A stretch of DNA of 64,000 nucleotides from Clostridium disporicum (lineage in GTDB: Bacteria > Bacillota > Clostridia > Clostridiales > Clostridiaceae), in contig NZ_CYZX01000002.1 of the NCBI RefSeq assembly GCF_001405015.1, positions 62,001 through 126,000 on the forward strand, given 5' to 3'. Under the pieces are notes generated by a model. It had not been told where the DNA came from. It made no database searches and saw nothing but the letters and a program-made list of their open reading frames with translations. Position numbers and translations under genes: made by a program. Below are positions 17,044-24,864 of the stretch, one piece after another (position 1 is the stretch's first letter; every line of letters begins with the position of its first letter).

Positions 17044-17690
17044 TGATAAAGATTGCACCGTCAATATTATCAGCAGATTTTTCGAAATTAGGAGAGGATA
17101 TAGAGAAACTTCATAATGCTGGAGCTGATTTCATTCATATTGATGTCATGGATGGAAGATTTGTTCCAAACATAAGTTTTGGTATGCCAATAATAAAAGC
17201 TATAAGAAATAGAACAGATAAAGTTTTTGATGTTCATTTAATGATTGAAGAACCATCAAAATATATTGATGACTTTATAGCAGCAGGAGCAGATTTAATC
17301 ACTATACATTATGAAGCAGAGAAGCATATAGATAGAGCTATACAGTATATTAAATCTAAAGGTGTTAAGGCTGCTGTAGCGCTTAATCCAGGAACACCTA
17401 CAACTGTTTTAAAGGATATAATAAGTGAATTAGATATGGTGCTTATAATGTCTGTAAATCCTGGATTTGGTGGGCAGAAGTTTATAAAATATTCTATAGA
17501 TAAAATAAAAGAAGTTAAAGCTATGAGTGAAAAGGTTAATAAAGATTTGCTTATTCAAGTTGATGGAGGAATTGACCCTTCTAATGTTTTAGATGTTATT
17601 GAAGCAGGAGCAAACGTTATTGTAGCAGGTTCAGCAGTGTTTAAAAATGGAGAGATAGAAAAGAATATTTCATTATTAAGAGGAAGATAG
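17043..17690 (+). CDS. rpe: Ribulose-phosphate 3-epimerase
   Basis: The 215-residue TIM-barrel enzyme interconverts ribulose 5-phosphate and xylulose 5-phosphate in the pentose phosphate pathway. Typical features are A-P-S-I-L-S-A-D-F at 5-13, H-I-D-V-M-D-G-R-F-V-P-N near 33, M-S-V-N-P-G-F-G-G-Q near 138 and D-G-G-I near 175. It lies between rsgA and thiN, as in other Firmicutes, with one-base gaps or overlaps. Confidence 0.96.
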   Translation: MIKIAPSILSADFSKLGEDIEKLHNAGADFIHIDVMDGRFVPNISFGMPIIKAIRNRTDKVFDVHLMIEEPSKYIDDFIAAGADLITIHYEAEKHIDRAIQYIKSKGVKAAVALNPGTPTTVLKDIISELDMVLIMSVNPGFGGQKFIKYSIDKIKEVKAMSEKVNKDLLIQVDGGIDPSNVLDVIEAGANVIVAGSAVFKNGEIEKNISLLRGR

Positions 17691-17691
17691 T

Positions 17692-18330
17692 ATGAAGGCT
17701 TTAATAGTTTCAGGAGGAGAAAGACCATCTATAGAGCTGTTAAAAGAAATAGCGGCTGAATCAGAGCTAATTATTGGTGCTGATAAAGGTTGTGATTCTT
17801 TATATGATTCAAAAATAATACCTAAATATATAGTAGGAGATTTTGATTCTGCTAATATTAAAAAAGTCAATTATTTAAAAGAATATGGAGCTATAAAGTT
17901 AGAATTTAACCCGGAAAAAGATTTTACTGATTCAGATAGTGCACTAAATTTAGCAATAGAAGAAGGTGCTAATGATATAATATTATTAGGGGTTACAGGT
18001 AGTAGATTAGATCATACCTTTGGAAATTTAGGATTACTAATTAGCGCGTTGAATAAAAATGTTAAGGCTACCATTATAAATGAAAATAATAAAATATTTA
18101 TCGTTAGAAATAGTGTTTCTTTAAATAAAGATATAAGATACAAGTACATATCATTTTTATCTTATGGAGATGTAGTAAAAGGGCTAACTATAAGAAATGC
18201 AAAATATAATTTAAAAAATTATGATCTTTTTATAGGAGATACTATGACAGTGTCTAATGAATTTATAGATGAAAATATAGAAGTAGAATTTAAGTCAGGT
18301 AAACTTTTAGTAATTTACTCTAATGATTAA
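17692..18330 (+). CDS. thiN: Thiamine pyrophosphokinase
   Basis: The 212-residue enzyme converts thiamine to thiamine diphosphate using ATP. Characteristic segments are G-A-D-K-G-C near 30, P-K-Y-I-V-G-D-F-D-S near 43-52, F-T-D-S-D near 81 and T-G-S-R-L-D-H near 104. The start is one base after the rpe stop. It is the last gene of the yicC-to-thiN array, followed by a strong terminator at 18382-18439. Confidence 0.93.
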   Translation: MKALIVSGGERPSIELLKEIAAESELIIGADKGCDSLYDSKIIPKYIVGDFDSANIKKVNYLKEYGAIKLEFNPEKDFTDSDSALNLAIEEGANDIILLGVTGSRLDHTFGNLGLLISALNKNVKATIINENNKIFIVRNSVSLNKDIRYKYISFLSYGDVVKGLTIRNAKYNLKNYDLFIGDTMTVSNEFIDENIEVEFKSGKLLVIYSND

Positions 18331-18381
18331 ATAAATTGTCTAAAAATAAAATAATATTTATTTTAAAATTTCTTAAAAATT

Positions 18382-18439
18382 AATCACCTAATTCCTTACT
18401 AATGCATAATATGAATATGTAGGAAAGGTGATTTTTTTT
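18382..18439 (+). terminator. Strong terminator of the thiN operon, directly before spoVM
   Basis: AATCACC (18382-18388) pairs with GGTGATT (18427-18433); TTCCT and AGGAA extend the stem to about 14 bp with small bulges. Eight T residues (18432-18439) follow. The spoVM ribosome site begins one base later at 18441. Confidence 0.85.
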
Positions 18440-18452
18440 AGGAGGGATTCTA

Positions 18453-18524
18453 ATGAAGATAATAGCAATAAAATTACCGAAGTTTTTATCATCTATTATT
18501 AAGTTTTTTACAAGAAAAAAATAA
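18453..18524 (+). CDS. spoVM: Stage V sporulation protein SpoVM, amphipathic membrane-anchor peptide
   Basis: The 23-residue product starts M-K-I-I-A-I-K-L-P-K-F-L and ends with a lysine-arginine cluster. It shares the I-K-L-P-K-F-L core and the size of Bacillus SpoVM (26 residues). SpoVM is an amphipathic helix that recognises the convex forespore membrane, anchors SpoIVA and so starts coat assembly. A perfect GGAGGG ribosome site at 18441-18446 is 6 bases before the ATG. The position between thiN and rpmB is the same as in Bacillus. The gene is too short for common gene finders. Confidence 0.9.
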   Translation: MKIIAIKLPKFLSSIIKFFTRKK

Positions 18525-18563
18525 TTACATAGGGATATAATGATACCTATAAAATTAAAAAAT

Positions 18564-18598
18564 AAAAAATGCAATTGAGTTAATCAATTGCATTTTTT
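18564..18598. terminator. Bidirectional terminator between spoVM and rpmB
   Basis: A perfect 15-bp stem (18564-18578 with 18584-18598) has a five-base loop, with A and T runs at its two ends. It can stop transcription of both convergent genes. Confidence 0.9.
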
Positions 18599-18606
18599 AT
18601 TTGAAC

Positions 18607-18798
18607 TTATATTGCTCTTTCAACCTTACCAGATCTAAGGCATCTTGTACATACATGAACAGTTTTTGGTGTTCCGTTAACTAAAGCCTTTACTCTCTTT
18701 ATGTTAGGAGCCCAAGTTCTCTTAGATTGACGATGTGAGTGTGAGTATTGAGTTCCAGATACAACACCTTTGTTACAAACTTCGCATCTTCTTGCCAC
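18607..18798 (-). CDS. rpmB: 50S ribosomal protein L28
   Basis: The 63-residue ribosomal protein starts at a GTG (complement of 18796-18798) preceded by AAGGAGGTG, and reads V-A-R-R-C-E-V-C. An upstream ATG in the same frame would add 26 residues that do not belong to the family. Two C-x2-C pairs (C-E-V-C and C-T-R-C) form a zinc ribbon, so this is the zinc-binding form of L28. It is the only ribosomal protein gene on the minus strand here. Confidence 0.96.
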   Translation of the reverse strand: MARRCEVCNKGVVSGTQYSHSHRQSKRTWAPNIKRVKALVNGTPKTVHVCTRCLRSGKVERAI

Positions 18799-18853
18799 TT
18801 GAAAACACCTCCTTATTATGTGAAGATAAATTCTCTTCAATAGGACAAAATAG

Positions 18854-18883
18854 ATTCTATCATAAAATATATACAATTTGCAA
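18854..18883 (-). promoter_or_regulatory. Promoter of rpmB
   Basis: Read on the minus strand, TTGCAA (complement of 18878-18883) and TAGAAT (complement of 18854-18859) are spaced by 18 bases. This leaves a leader of about 50 bases before the GTG start. Confidence 0.6.
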
Positions 18884-19015
18884 GCGAAAATAAAAAAAAA
18901 TAGAAATATACTAATAATATTTTTTATGAAAACCTATATAAGGATAATTTTACTTGAATTAATAGGTTAACTAATATACAATATTTTATAAGGATAATTA
19001 TAAGGAGGATTCTAT

Positions 19016-19366
19016 ATGGTTGGATATGTAAACAATCTTGGAAATATACGTTACTCTGAGGAAGTACTTGCTAAAATAGTAGGTTTATCTACTATGGAGT
19101 GCTATGGCGTTGTTGGAATGGTTTCTAAAAATGCTACAGAAGGATTTTGGGAACTTATAAGAGTTGAAAACTTAAGTAAAGGTGTAAAATTAAAATTTAA
19201 TGATGATGATAAATTAGAAATAGAATTATTTGTTATGGTTGAATACGGAACTAAGATTTCTGTTATAGCAAATAATATAATACAAAAGGTTCGTTATAGC
19301 GTTGAAAATTATACTGGATTAAGTGTGGCTTCAGTAACAGTAAACGTTCAAGCGGTTAGAGTCTAG
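19016..19366 (+). CDS. Asp23/Gls24-family envelope stress protein (YloU-like)
   Basis: The 116-residue protein belongs to the Asp23/Gls24 family, with the early N-I-R-Y-S-E-E-V-L-A-K-I-V segment, G-V-V-G-M near 35 and a closing V-A-S-V-T-V-N-V-Q-A-V-R-V. Family members associate with the membrane and cell-envelope stress, but the exact role of this one is unknown. A GGAGG site precedes the ATG. The next gene is FakA-like, the same pairing as yloU-yloV in Bacillus. Confidence 0.88.
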   Translation: MVGYVNNLGNIRYSEEVLAKIVGLSTMECYGVVGMVSKNATEGFWELIRVENLSKGVKLKFNDDDKLEIELFVMVEYGTKISVIANNIIQKVRYSVENYTGLSVASVTVNVQAVRV

Positions 19367-19377
19367 GAGGTAACATA

Positions 19378-21018
19378 ATGAAATATGAAAGAATAAACGG
19401 CCATGATTTTTATAATATGGTTGTTAATGCTAGCAATAGACTTGTAGAGGAAAGCGATTTTGTAAATGCTTTAAATGTTTTCCCAGTTCCAGATGGAGAT
19501 ACAGGAACTAACATGTCTATGACATTTAAGGCTGCAGTTAAAGAAATTGAAAATTTAAACTCAGAATCTATAGGAGAAACTTCTAAAAAGTTAGCTAAAG
19601 GTGCCCTAATGGGTGCTAGAGGAAACTCAGGTGTTATTTTATCACAAATTCTTAGAGGAATATCTAAAGGATTAGAAGGAAAAAATGATGTAGACTCTAC
19701 TGAACTTGCGTTAGCATTTTTAGAAGGGAGCAAAGCTGCGTATAAAGCAGTAATGCGTCCTACAGAAGGAACTATTCTTTCAGTTATAAGAGCAGCAGCT
19801 GAAGCAGCTGTAAAAGAAGAAAAACAAGATGTGGTAGAGTTATTAAAAGTTGTTGTTGATGCATCAAAGGTAATGCTTGATAAGACTCCAGATCTTTTAC
19901 CAGCTTTAAAGAAGGCTAAAGTAGTTGATTCAGGTGGTATGGGATTATATATAATTTTACAAGGAATGTATGATGCCCTTAAGGATGATATAAAAGCTGA
20001 AATAAAAGATGTAGTTGTAAAAGATGCAAATATGTCAGGTGCTGGAGCTGGATCTGCTAATGATGTAGATATTAAGTTTGGATACTGTACAGAATTTATT
20101 ATATTAGGTGATGCTAAGAAAGCTAAAGCATTCCAAGATGAAATTGAGCCATTAGGTGACTCTATGATAGTAGTTGGATATGATGATGTAATAAAAGTAC
20201 ATATTCATACTAATAATCCAGGACTAGTTTTAGAAAAAGCAGTAGCAGTAGGTGAATTATCTAAAATTAAAATAGATAACATGAGAGAAGAGCATAGAGA
20301 AATGCTTGAGAAAGAAGAACTATTAGCAGATAAGCTTGAAGAAACTGAAGAAGTAGAAAAGAAGAAGTATGCTTTTGTATCTGTTGCAATGGGAAGTGGA
20401 ATCACTAGTGTTCTTAAAGATTTAGGTGTTGATTATGTTATTGAAGGTGGTCAAACAATGAATCCATCTACTCAAGATATGATGGAGTGTATTTCAAAGT
20501 TAAATGCTGAGCATATATTCATACTTCCAAATAATAAAAATATAATAATGGCAGCAAATCAAGCAGCTGAAATAGCGGATAAAGATGTTAGAGTAATACC
20601 TACTAAGAGTATTCCACAAGGTATAACTTGTATAACTATGTTTAATCCAGAGGAAGATGCAGAAGTAAATGAAGCAAATATGATGGAAGCTCTTGATATG
20701 GTTAAGACAGGCTCTGTAACATATGCTGTAAGAGATACTGAAATGGATGGTATCGAAATAAAAGAAGGAAATATGTTAGGTTTAGTGGAAGGTAAAATCA
20801 AAAAAGTTGGAGATGACTATTTTGAAGTTGCTAAAGAAATACTTGAGTCTATGATAGATGATGAAAGTGAACTTATAACTATTTTCTATGGTAGTGATGT
20901 TGAAGAAAGTAAAATAGAAGATTTTGTAGCTGAATTAGAAGAGAAATATGAAGACTTCGATGTACAATGCTATAAAGGAGATCAACCTTTATATTACTTC
21001 ATAATGTCAGTAGAATAA
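19378..21018 (+). CDS. fakA: DAK2-domain fatty acid kinase A-like protein (YloV)
   Basis: The 546-residue protein carries an N-terminal DAK2 (DhaL-like) ATP-binding domain with P-V-P-D-G-D-T-G-T-N-M near 32-42 and G-A-R-G-N-S-G near 78. A middle domain and a C-terminal DegV-like part follow. In Staphylococcus FakA phosphorylates fatty acids delivered by FakB partners so that they can enter phospholipids. No FakB gene is in the window. The reaction is inferred from the family; the link to lipid metabolism fits plsX at 30649. A terminator follows at 21024-21052. Confidence 0.87.
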   Translation: MKYERINGHDFYNMVVNASNRLVEESDFVNALNVFPVPDGDTGTNMSMTFKAAVKEIENLNSESIGETSKKLAKGALMGARGNSGVILSQILRGISKGLEGKNDVDSTELALAFLEGSKAAYKAVMRPTEGTILSVIRAAAEAAVKEEKQDVVELLKVVVDASKVMLDKTPDLLPALKKAKVVDSGGMGLYIILQGMYDALKDDIKAEIKDVVVKDANMSGAGAGSANDVDIKFGYCTEFIILGDAKKAKAFQDEIEPLGDSMIVVGYDDVIKVHIHTNNPGLVLEKAVAVGELSKIKIDNMREEHREMLEKEELLADKLEETEEVEKKKYAFVSVAMGSGITSVLKDLGVDYVIEGGQTMNPSTQDMMECISKLNAEHIFILPNNKNIIMAANQAAEIADKDVRVIPTKSIPQGITCITMFNPEEDAEVNEANMMEALDMVKTGSVTYAVRDTEMDGIEIKEGNMLGLVEGKIKKVGDDYFEVAKEILESMIDDESELITIFYGSDVEESKIEDFVAELEEKYEDFDVQCYKGDQPLYYFIMSVE

Positions 21019-21023
21019 TAATA

Positions 21024-21053
21024 AAAGGCTGTTGCAAATGCACAGCCTTTTTG
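21024..21053 (+). terminator. Terminator after the FakA-like gene
   Basis: AAAGGCTGT pairs with ACAGCCTTT over a short loop, and five T residues end the structure. Confidence 0.88.
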
Positions 21054-21097
21054 CGTATAATTATTAAAATATACTTAATTTGGGATGAGGTGTATTT

Positions 21098-23128
21098 ATG
21101 GATGTTACTAAAGATATAGGAAGTTTAAAAGGTGTGGGGCCAAAGCTTAAAGAGAAGCTTAATAAATGTGGAATTTTTACTATTTTTGATTTGCTTTTAT
21201 ATTTTCCTAGAGATTATGAGTTCTTAAGAAGTAATATATCAATTGATGAAATTGATGAAAAAGAAAAGCAGGTTTTGACTTGTAAGTGTACTAGTATAGA
21301 AAGAGATGTAAAGACGAGAACAGGAAAATTTATAACTACTATAAAATTTGATTATTTAGGGCATATTGTAGATGGAAAATGGTTTAATCAAAGATTTATA
21401 AAAAACTCATTTAAAGTTGGAGAAAGTTATGATTTGTTGGGGAAATATAAAAAGATAGGCAATAGGTTAGAAATAGTTAATCCTATTGTTGGAGTAAAAG
21501 TTGCTAAAGAAAATGAAATTGTACCAAAATATAGCTTGAAAGGAGATATGACAGATAAAATTTTAATAAAGCTTATAAATCAATGTATAGAGGATTTGAA
21601 AATTGAAGATAATCTTCCTAAAGAGTTAATAGAAAAGTATAAGCTTACTGATTTAGATTTTGCTATAAGAAATATTCATTTTCCTTCAGGTAGAGAAGCA
21701 TTAGAAAAAGCTATAACAAGATTAAAATTTCAAGAGTTATTTAATTATTCTATGAAGTTGCTTATATTAAAAAGAAAGCTAAAGAGTAAAAATGGAATAA
21801 AATTTGAATGGGCAAAGGAGTTAACAGATCTTAAAGAATCTCTCCCATATAGTCTTACTGAAGCTCAAACAAGAGTAGTTAGAGAAATACTTAGAGATCA
21901 AAAAAGCCCATTTCCTATGAATAGACTTGTACAAGGAGATGTTGGAAGTGGTAAAACTGTAGTAGCTATTATAGCAATGTTTAATGTTGTAAAAAATGGG
22001 TATCAGGCTACTTTGATGGTGCCTACAGAGATATTAGCTAACCAACATTATTTGGAAGCGAGAAAGTTATTAGAACCATTTAATGTACATATAGAACTTT
22101 TAACTGGTAGTACATCGCTAAAGGAAAAAAAGAGAATAAAAGAACTTATAGCAACAGATACTCCTATGATAGTAATAGGAACGCATGCATTAATTCAAGA
22201 AGATGTAGATTTTGCAAATTTAGGTCTAGCAATAACAGATGAGCAGCATAGATTTGGAGTTGAGCAACGAAATAAACTTATTAATAAAGGGAGAAGACCT
22301 GATGTATTAGTTATGACTGCTACCCCTATACCTAGAACCTTGGCTTTATATGTGTACTCTGACTTAGATATATCGGTTATTGATAAGTTACCACCTGGAA
22401 GAAAACCAGTTGAAACAAAATTCTTCTTAGAAAATGATAGGGATGCTGGTTATTCTTTAGTTATGGATGAAATTAATAAAGGGCGACAAGTGTATATTGT
22501 ATGTCCGTTAATTGAAGAAGATGAAAAGATGGAGCTTAATTCTGTTGAAAAGTTATATAGAGAACTAAAGGAAGGAATTTTTAGAAATGTAGAAGTTGAG
22601 ATTTTGCATGGTAAAATGAAGCCTAAGGAAAAAGACGATATAATAAATAGATTTAAGAAAAATGAGACAAAGGTGATTATTTCAACTACAGTAATTGAAG
22701 TAGGAGTAAATGTTCCTAATGCTTCGGTTATGATAATTGAAAATGCTGAGAGGTTTGGTTTAGCTCAGCTACATCAATTAAGAGGAAGAGTTGGAAGAGG
22801 GCAGTATGAATCTTATTGCATTTTAATCGGTAAAGCTAAAAGTGAAGTAACTAAAAAAAGAATGGAAATCATGACTTCATCAACTGATGGATTCTATATA
22901 TCAGAACAAGATTTGAAGTTAAGAGGATCAGGTGAAATGTTTGGGATGAGACAAAGTGGTGATGAAGGATTAATATTAGCTAATATATATGAGGATTTAG
23001 CGATTTTAAGGTGCGCAAGAGAAGAGGGTAAGCAATTATTAAATTCAACTGATCCAGAAAAGATACGACTTTGCAATGAGATAGCTGAATCACTTGATAG
23101 ATGGAGTCAGTATATCTGCTTTAATTAA
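21098..23128 (+). CDS. recG: ATP-dependent DNA helicase RecG
   Basis: The 676-residue helicase remodels stalled forks and Holliday junctions. The N-terminal wedge/OB domain (about 1-230) precedes two helicase domains. Walker A G-D-V-G-S-G-K-T is near 280, the D-E-Q-H box near 380, T-A-T-P-I-P-R-T near 408, and Q-L-R-G-R-V-G-R-G near 563. The length fits the family. The start ATG is preceded by GGGATGAGGTG, a moderate ribosome site. A gap of 139 bases separates it from rsmD. Confidence 0.95.
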   Translation: MDVTKDIGSLKGVGPKLKEKLNKCGIFTIFDLLLYFPRDYEFLRSNISIDEIDEKEKQVLTCKCTSIERDVKTRTGKFITTIKFDYLGHIVDGKWFNQRFIKNSFKVGESYDLLGKYKKIGNRLEIVNPIVGVKVAKENEIVPKYSLKGDMTDKILIKLINQCIEDLKIEDNLPKELIEKYKLTDLDFAIRNIHFPSGREALEKAITRLKFQELFNYSMKLLILKRKLKSKNGIKFEWAKELTDLKESLPYSLTEAQTRVVREILRDQKSPFPMNRLVQGDVGSGKTVVAIIAMFNVVKNGYQATLMVPTEILANQHYLEARKLLEPFNVHIELLTGSTSLKEKKRIKELIATDTPMIVIGTHALIQEDVDFANLGLAITDEQHRFGVEQRNKLINKGRRPDVLVMTATPIPRTLALYVYSDLDISVIDKLPPGRKPVETKFFLENDRDAGYSLVMDEINKGRQVYIVCPLIEEDEKMELNSVEKLYRELKEGIFRNVEVEILHGKMKPKEKDDIINRFKKNETKVIISTTVIEVGVNVPNASVMIIENAERFGLAQLHQLRGRVGRGQYESYCILIGKAKSEVTKKRMEIMTSSTDGFYISEQDLKLRGSGEMFGMRQSGDEGLILANIYEDLAILRCAREEGKQLLNSTDPEKIRLCNEIAESLDRWSQYICFN

Positions 23129-23209
23129 AGCAGAGTTCAAATTTTAATTTAGAGATAATCGAGCTCGTACAATAGACGTTACGAGAAGGTGTTTGATTAA
23201 ATAAATAAA

Positions 23210-23238
23210 TTGTTAAGTGGAAAATTATATGATAGAAT
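23210..23238 (+). promoter_or_regulatory. Promoter of the rsmD-coaD operon
   Basis: TTGTTA at 23210-23215 and TAGAAT at 23233-23238 are spaced by 17 bases, and the rsmD start follows 30 bases later with a strong AGGAGG. Confidence 0.6.
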
Positions 23239-23267
23239 TAAAATGTTAAAAAAAAGGAGGAATTACA

Positions 23268-23822
23268 GTGAGAATTATAGCAGGAAAAGCAAGAGGACGT
23301 AAATTAATACCTCCAGCAACGATGGAAACAAGACCTACTCTAGATAGAGTAAAGGAATCTATGTTTAGCATAATACAAAATCATATTCCAGATGCTGTAG
23401 TAGTGGATGTTTTTGCAGGAACAGGGAGTTTAGGATTAGAAGCTGCAAGTAGAGGTGCTAAAGAAGTTTATTTGGTAGATAGAAGCAAAGATGCATTTTC
23501 TTTATTGAAACAGAATATTGAAAATCTTAAGTTTGAGGATACATGTTATGCATTGAATAAAGATTCGTATGAAGCTTTAAAGTATCTAGCTGATAAAAAT
23601 AAAGTTTTTGATGTTATTTTTATAGATCCACCATATTGTAGAGAAATGATACCAGAGGCAATGAAGATAATTCATGATAGAAAGTTATTAAATGAAGATG
23701 GAATTATAGTAACTAAAATTGATTCTATTGAGGAAATATATGAAGGAAATGATAATATAGCTTTATTTAAAAGTAGAAAATATGGTAATACAACAATATG
23801 TTTATATAAAATTGAGGAGTAA
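23268..23822 (+). CDS. rsmD: 16S rRNA (guanine-N2-)-methyltransferase RsmD
   Basis: The 184-residue enzyme methylates G966 of 16S rRNA (E. coli numbering). It shows R-I-I-A-G-K-A-R-G-R at the start, T-R-P-T near 23, V-D-V-F-A-G-T-G-S-L-G-L-E-A near 46 for SAM binding, and the catalytic D-P-P-Y near 123. The start is GTG, 7 bases after AGGAGG; R-I-I-A-G is the normal N-terminus of the family, which supports this start. coaD follows after 12 bases, the conserved order. Confidence 0.95.
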   Translation: MRIIAGKARGRKLIPPATMETRPTLDRVKESMFSIIQNHIPDAVVVDVFAGTGSLGLEAASRGAKEVYLVDRSKDAFSLLKQNIENLKFEDTCYALNKDSYEALKYLADKNKVFDVIFIDPPYCREMIPEAMKIIHDRKLLNEDGIIVTKIDSIEEIYEGNDNIALFKSRKYGNTTICLYKIEE

Positions 23823-23834
23823 AAAAGAAAGAAA

Positions 23835-24326
23835 ATGAAAGTAGCAATTTATCCAGGTAGCTTTGATCCAATTACAAATGGGCATTTAGATATTATAACT
23901 AGAGGCTCCAAAATATATGATAAACTTATAGTAGGAGTACTAGTGAATATAGATAAAAAAGGTTTATTTAGTATAGAGGAGAGAGTTGAGTTAATAAAGA
24001 AAGTAACTATGCATTTGCCAAATGTTGAAGTTATATGTTTTAATGGACTTTTAGTTGATTTAGCAAGGAAGTATGAAGCTAAAGTTATTTTAAAAGGGTT
24101 AAGAGCGGTTTCGGATTTTGAATATGAATTTCAAATGGCTCTTATGAACTCTCAATTAGATCCGAATATTGAGACCTTATTTATGATGACTTCATCAGAG
24201 TATTCTTATTTAAGTTCATCATCTGTAAAACAGGTAGCTAAGTTTGGTGGGAACATAAGTGGGTTAGTGCCTGATGAGATAATTACAGAAGTGTATAATA
24301 AGATAAGAGATTTAGGGGGGGAGTAG
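23835..24326 (+). CDS. coaD: Phosphopantetheine adenylyltransferase
   Basis: The 163-residue nucleotidyltransferase makes dephospho-CoA from 4'-phosphopantetheine and ATP. The substrate motif [11 protein letters not shown] is at 7-17, including the N-G-H version of the nucleotidyl transfer signature. L-K-G-L-R lies near 87, and S-Y-L-S-S-S-S-V-K near 127. Together with coaBC at 5287 it covers most of the pathway after pantothenate phosphorylation. The next gene starts one base after the stop. Confidence 0.96.
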   Translation: MKVAIYPGSFDPITNGHLDIITRGSKIYDKLIVGVLVNIDKKGLFSIEERVELIKKVTMHLPNVEVICFNGLLVDLARKYEAKVILKGLRAVSDFEYEFQMALMNSQLDPNIETLFMMTSSEYSYLSSSSVKQVAKFGGNISGLVPDEIITEVYNKIRDLGGE

Positions 24327-24327
24327 C

Positions 24328-24864
24328 TTGAATAAGCTAGAATTGAATATTATTGATTTGTTAGAATATTTACAAGAGATGTTAGATAGTTCTGCAAAAA
24401 TGCCTATTACTGGCAAGGTTATGGTTGATAAAAAAGAATTTAAGGAAGTTATAGACCAAGTTATTAATTATTTACCAGATCAACTAAAAAAAGCTGAATG
24501 GGTAATGAATGAAAAAGATAGAATACTTTCAGAAGCTCAAAAGGAATTTGAGATTGCAAGAAGAGAAAGTGCTCAACTTATGAAAGAGAAAGTTGAAAAT
24601 CATGATTTAGTTAAAGAAGCTAAAATTCGTGCAAATGAAATAATAGCTTTAGCACAAAGAGATGCCAAAGCTATTAGAGTAGGTTCAAGAGAATATTCTA
24701 ATGAAATTCTTTTAGAACTTGATAAAGAGGTTGAAAATAAAAAGATTGAACTTATAACAGCAATGCAAGAATCCTTTGAAAAAGCTGCTAAAGAAATTGA
24801 TGAAAAATTAAGTGATACTGGTAAGATTATAAAAGAAAATATTGCTGAATTAAGAAACATGTAA
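24328..24864 (+). CDS. Coiled-coil protein of unknown function downstream of coaD
   Basis: The 178-residue protein has a long charged coiled-coil between about 50 and 170, rich in Glu, Lys, Ala and Leu, without a signal peptide or a clear membrane segment. Similar proteins after coaD in clostridia are often annotated as ATPase-like or hypothetical, but I see no catalytic motif. The start is a TTG with GGGGGGAG 6 bases upstream, one base after coaD, so it is co-translated with coaD. Its 3' end overlaps the convergent ylbJ by 15 bases. A scaffold role is possible but unproven. Confidence 0.75.
   Translation: MNKLELNIIDLLEYLQEMLDSSAKMPITGKVMVDKKEFKEVIDQVINYLPDQLKKAEWVMNEKDRILSEAQKEFEIARRESAQLMKEKVENHDLVKEAKIRANEIIALAQRDAKAIRVGSREYSNEILLELDKEVENKKIELITAMQESFEKAAKEIDEKLSDTGKIIKENIAELRNM

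Noticed and set aside
18405..18412. Sigma-E promoter for spoVM
   Set aside because: A CATAATAT element resembles the -10, but no matching -35 lies 13-15 bases upstream.
23115..23134. Terminator at the recG stop codon
   Set aside because: The palindrome TCTGCTTT-AATT-AAAGCAGA could form a short stem, but no T run follows.
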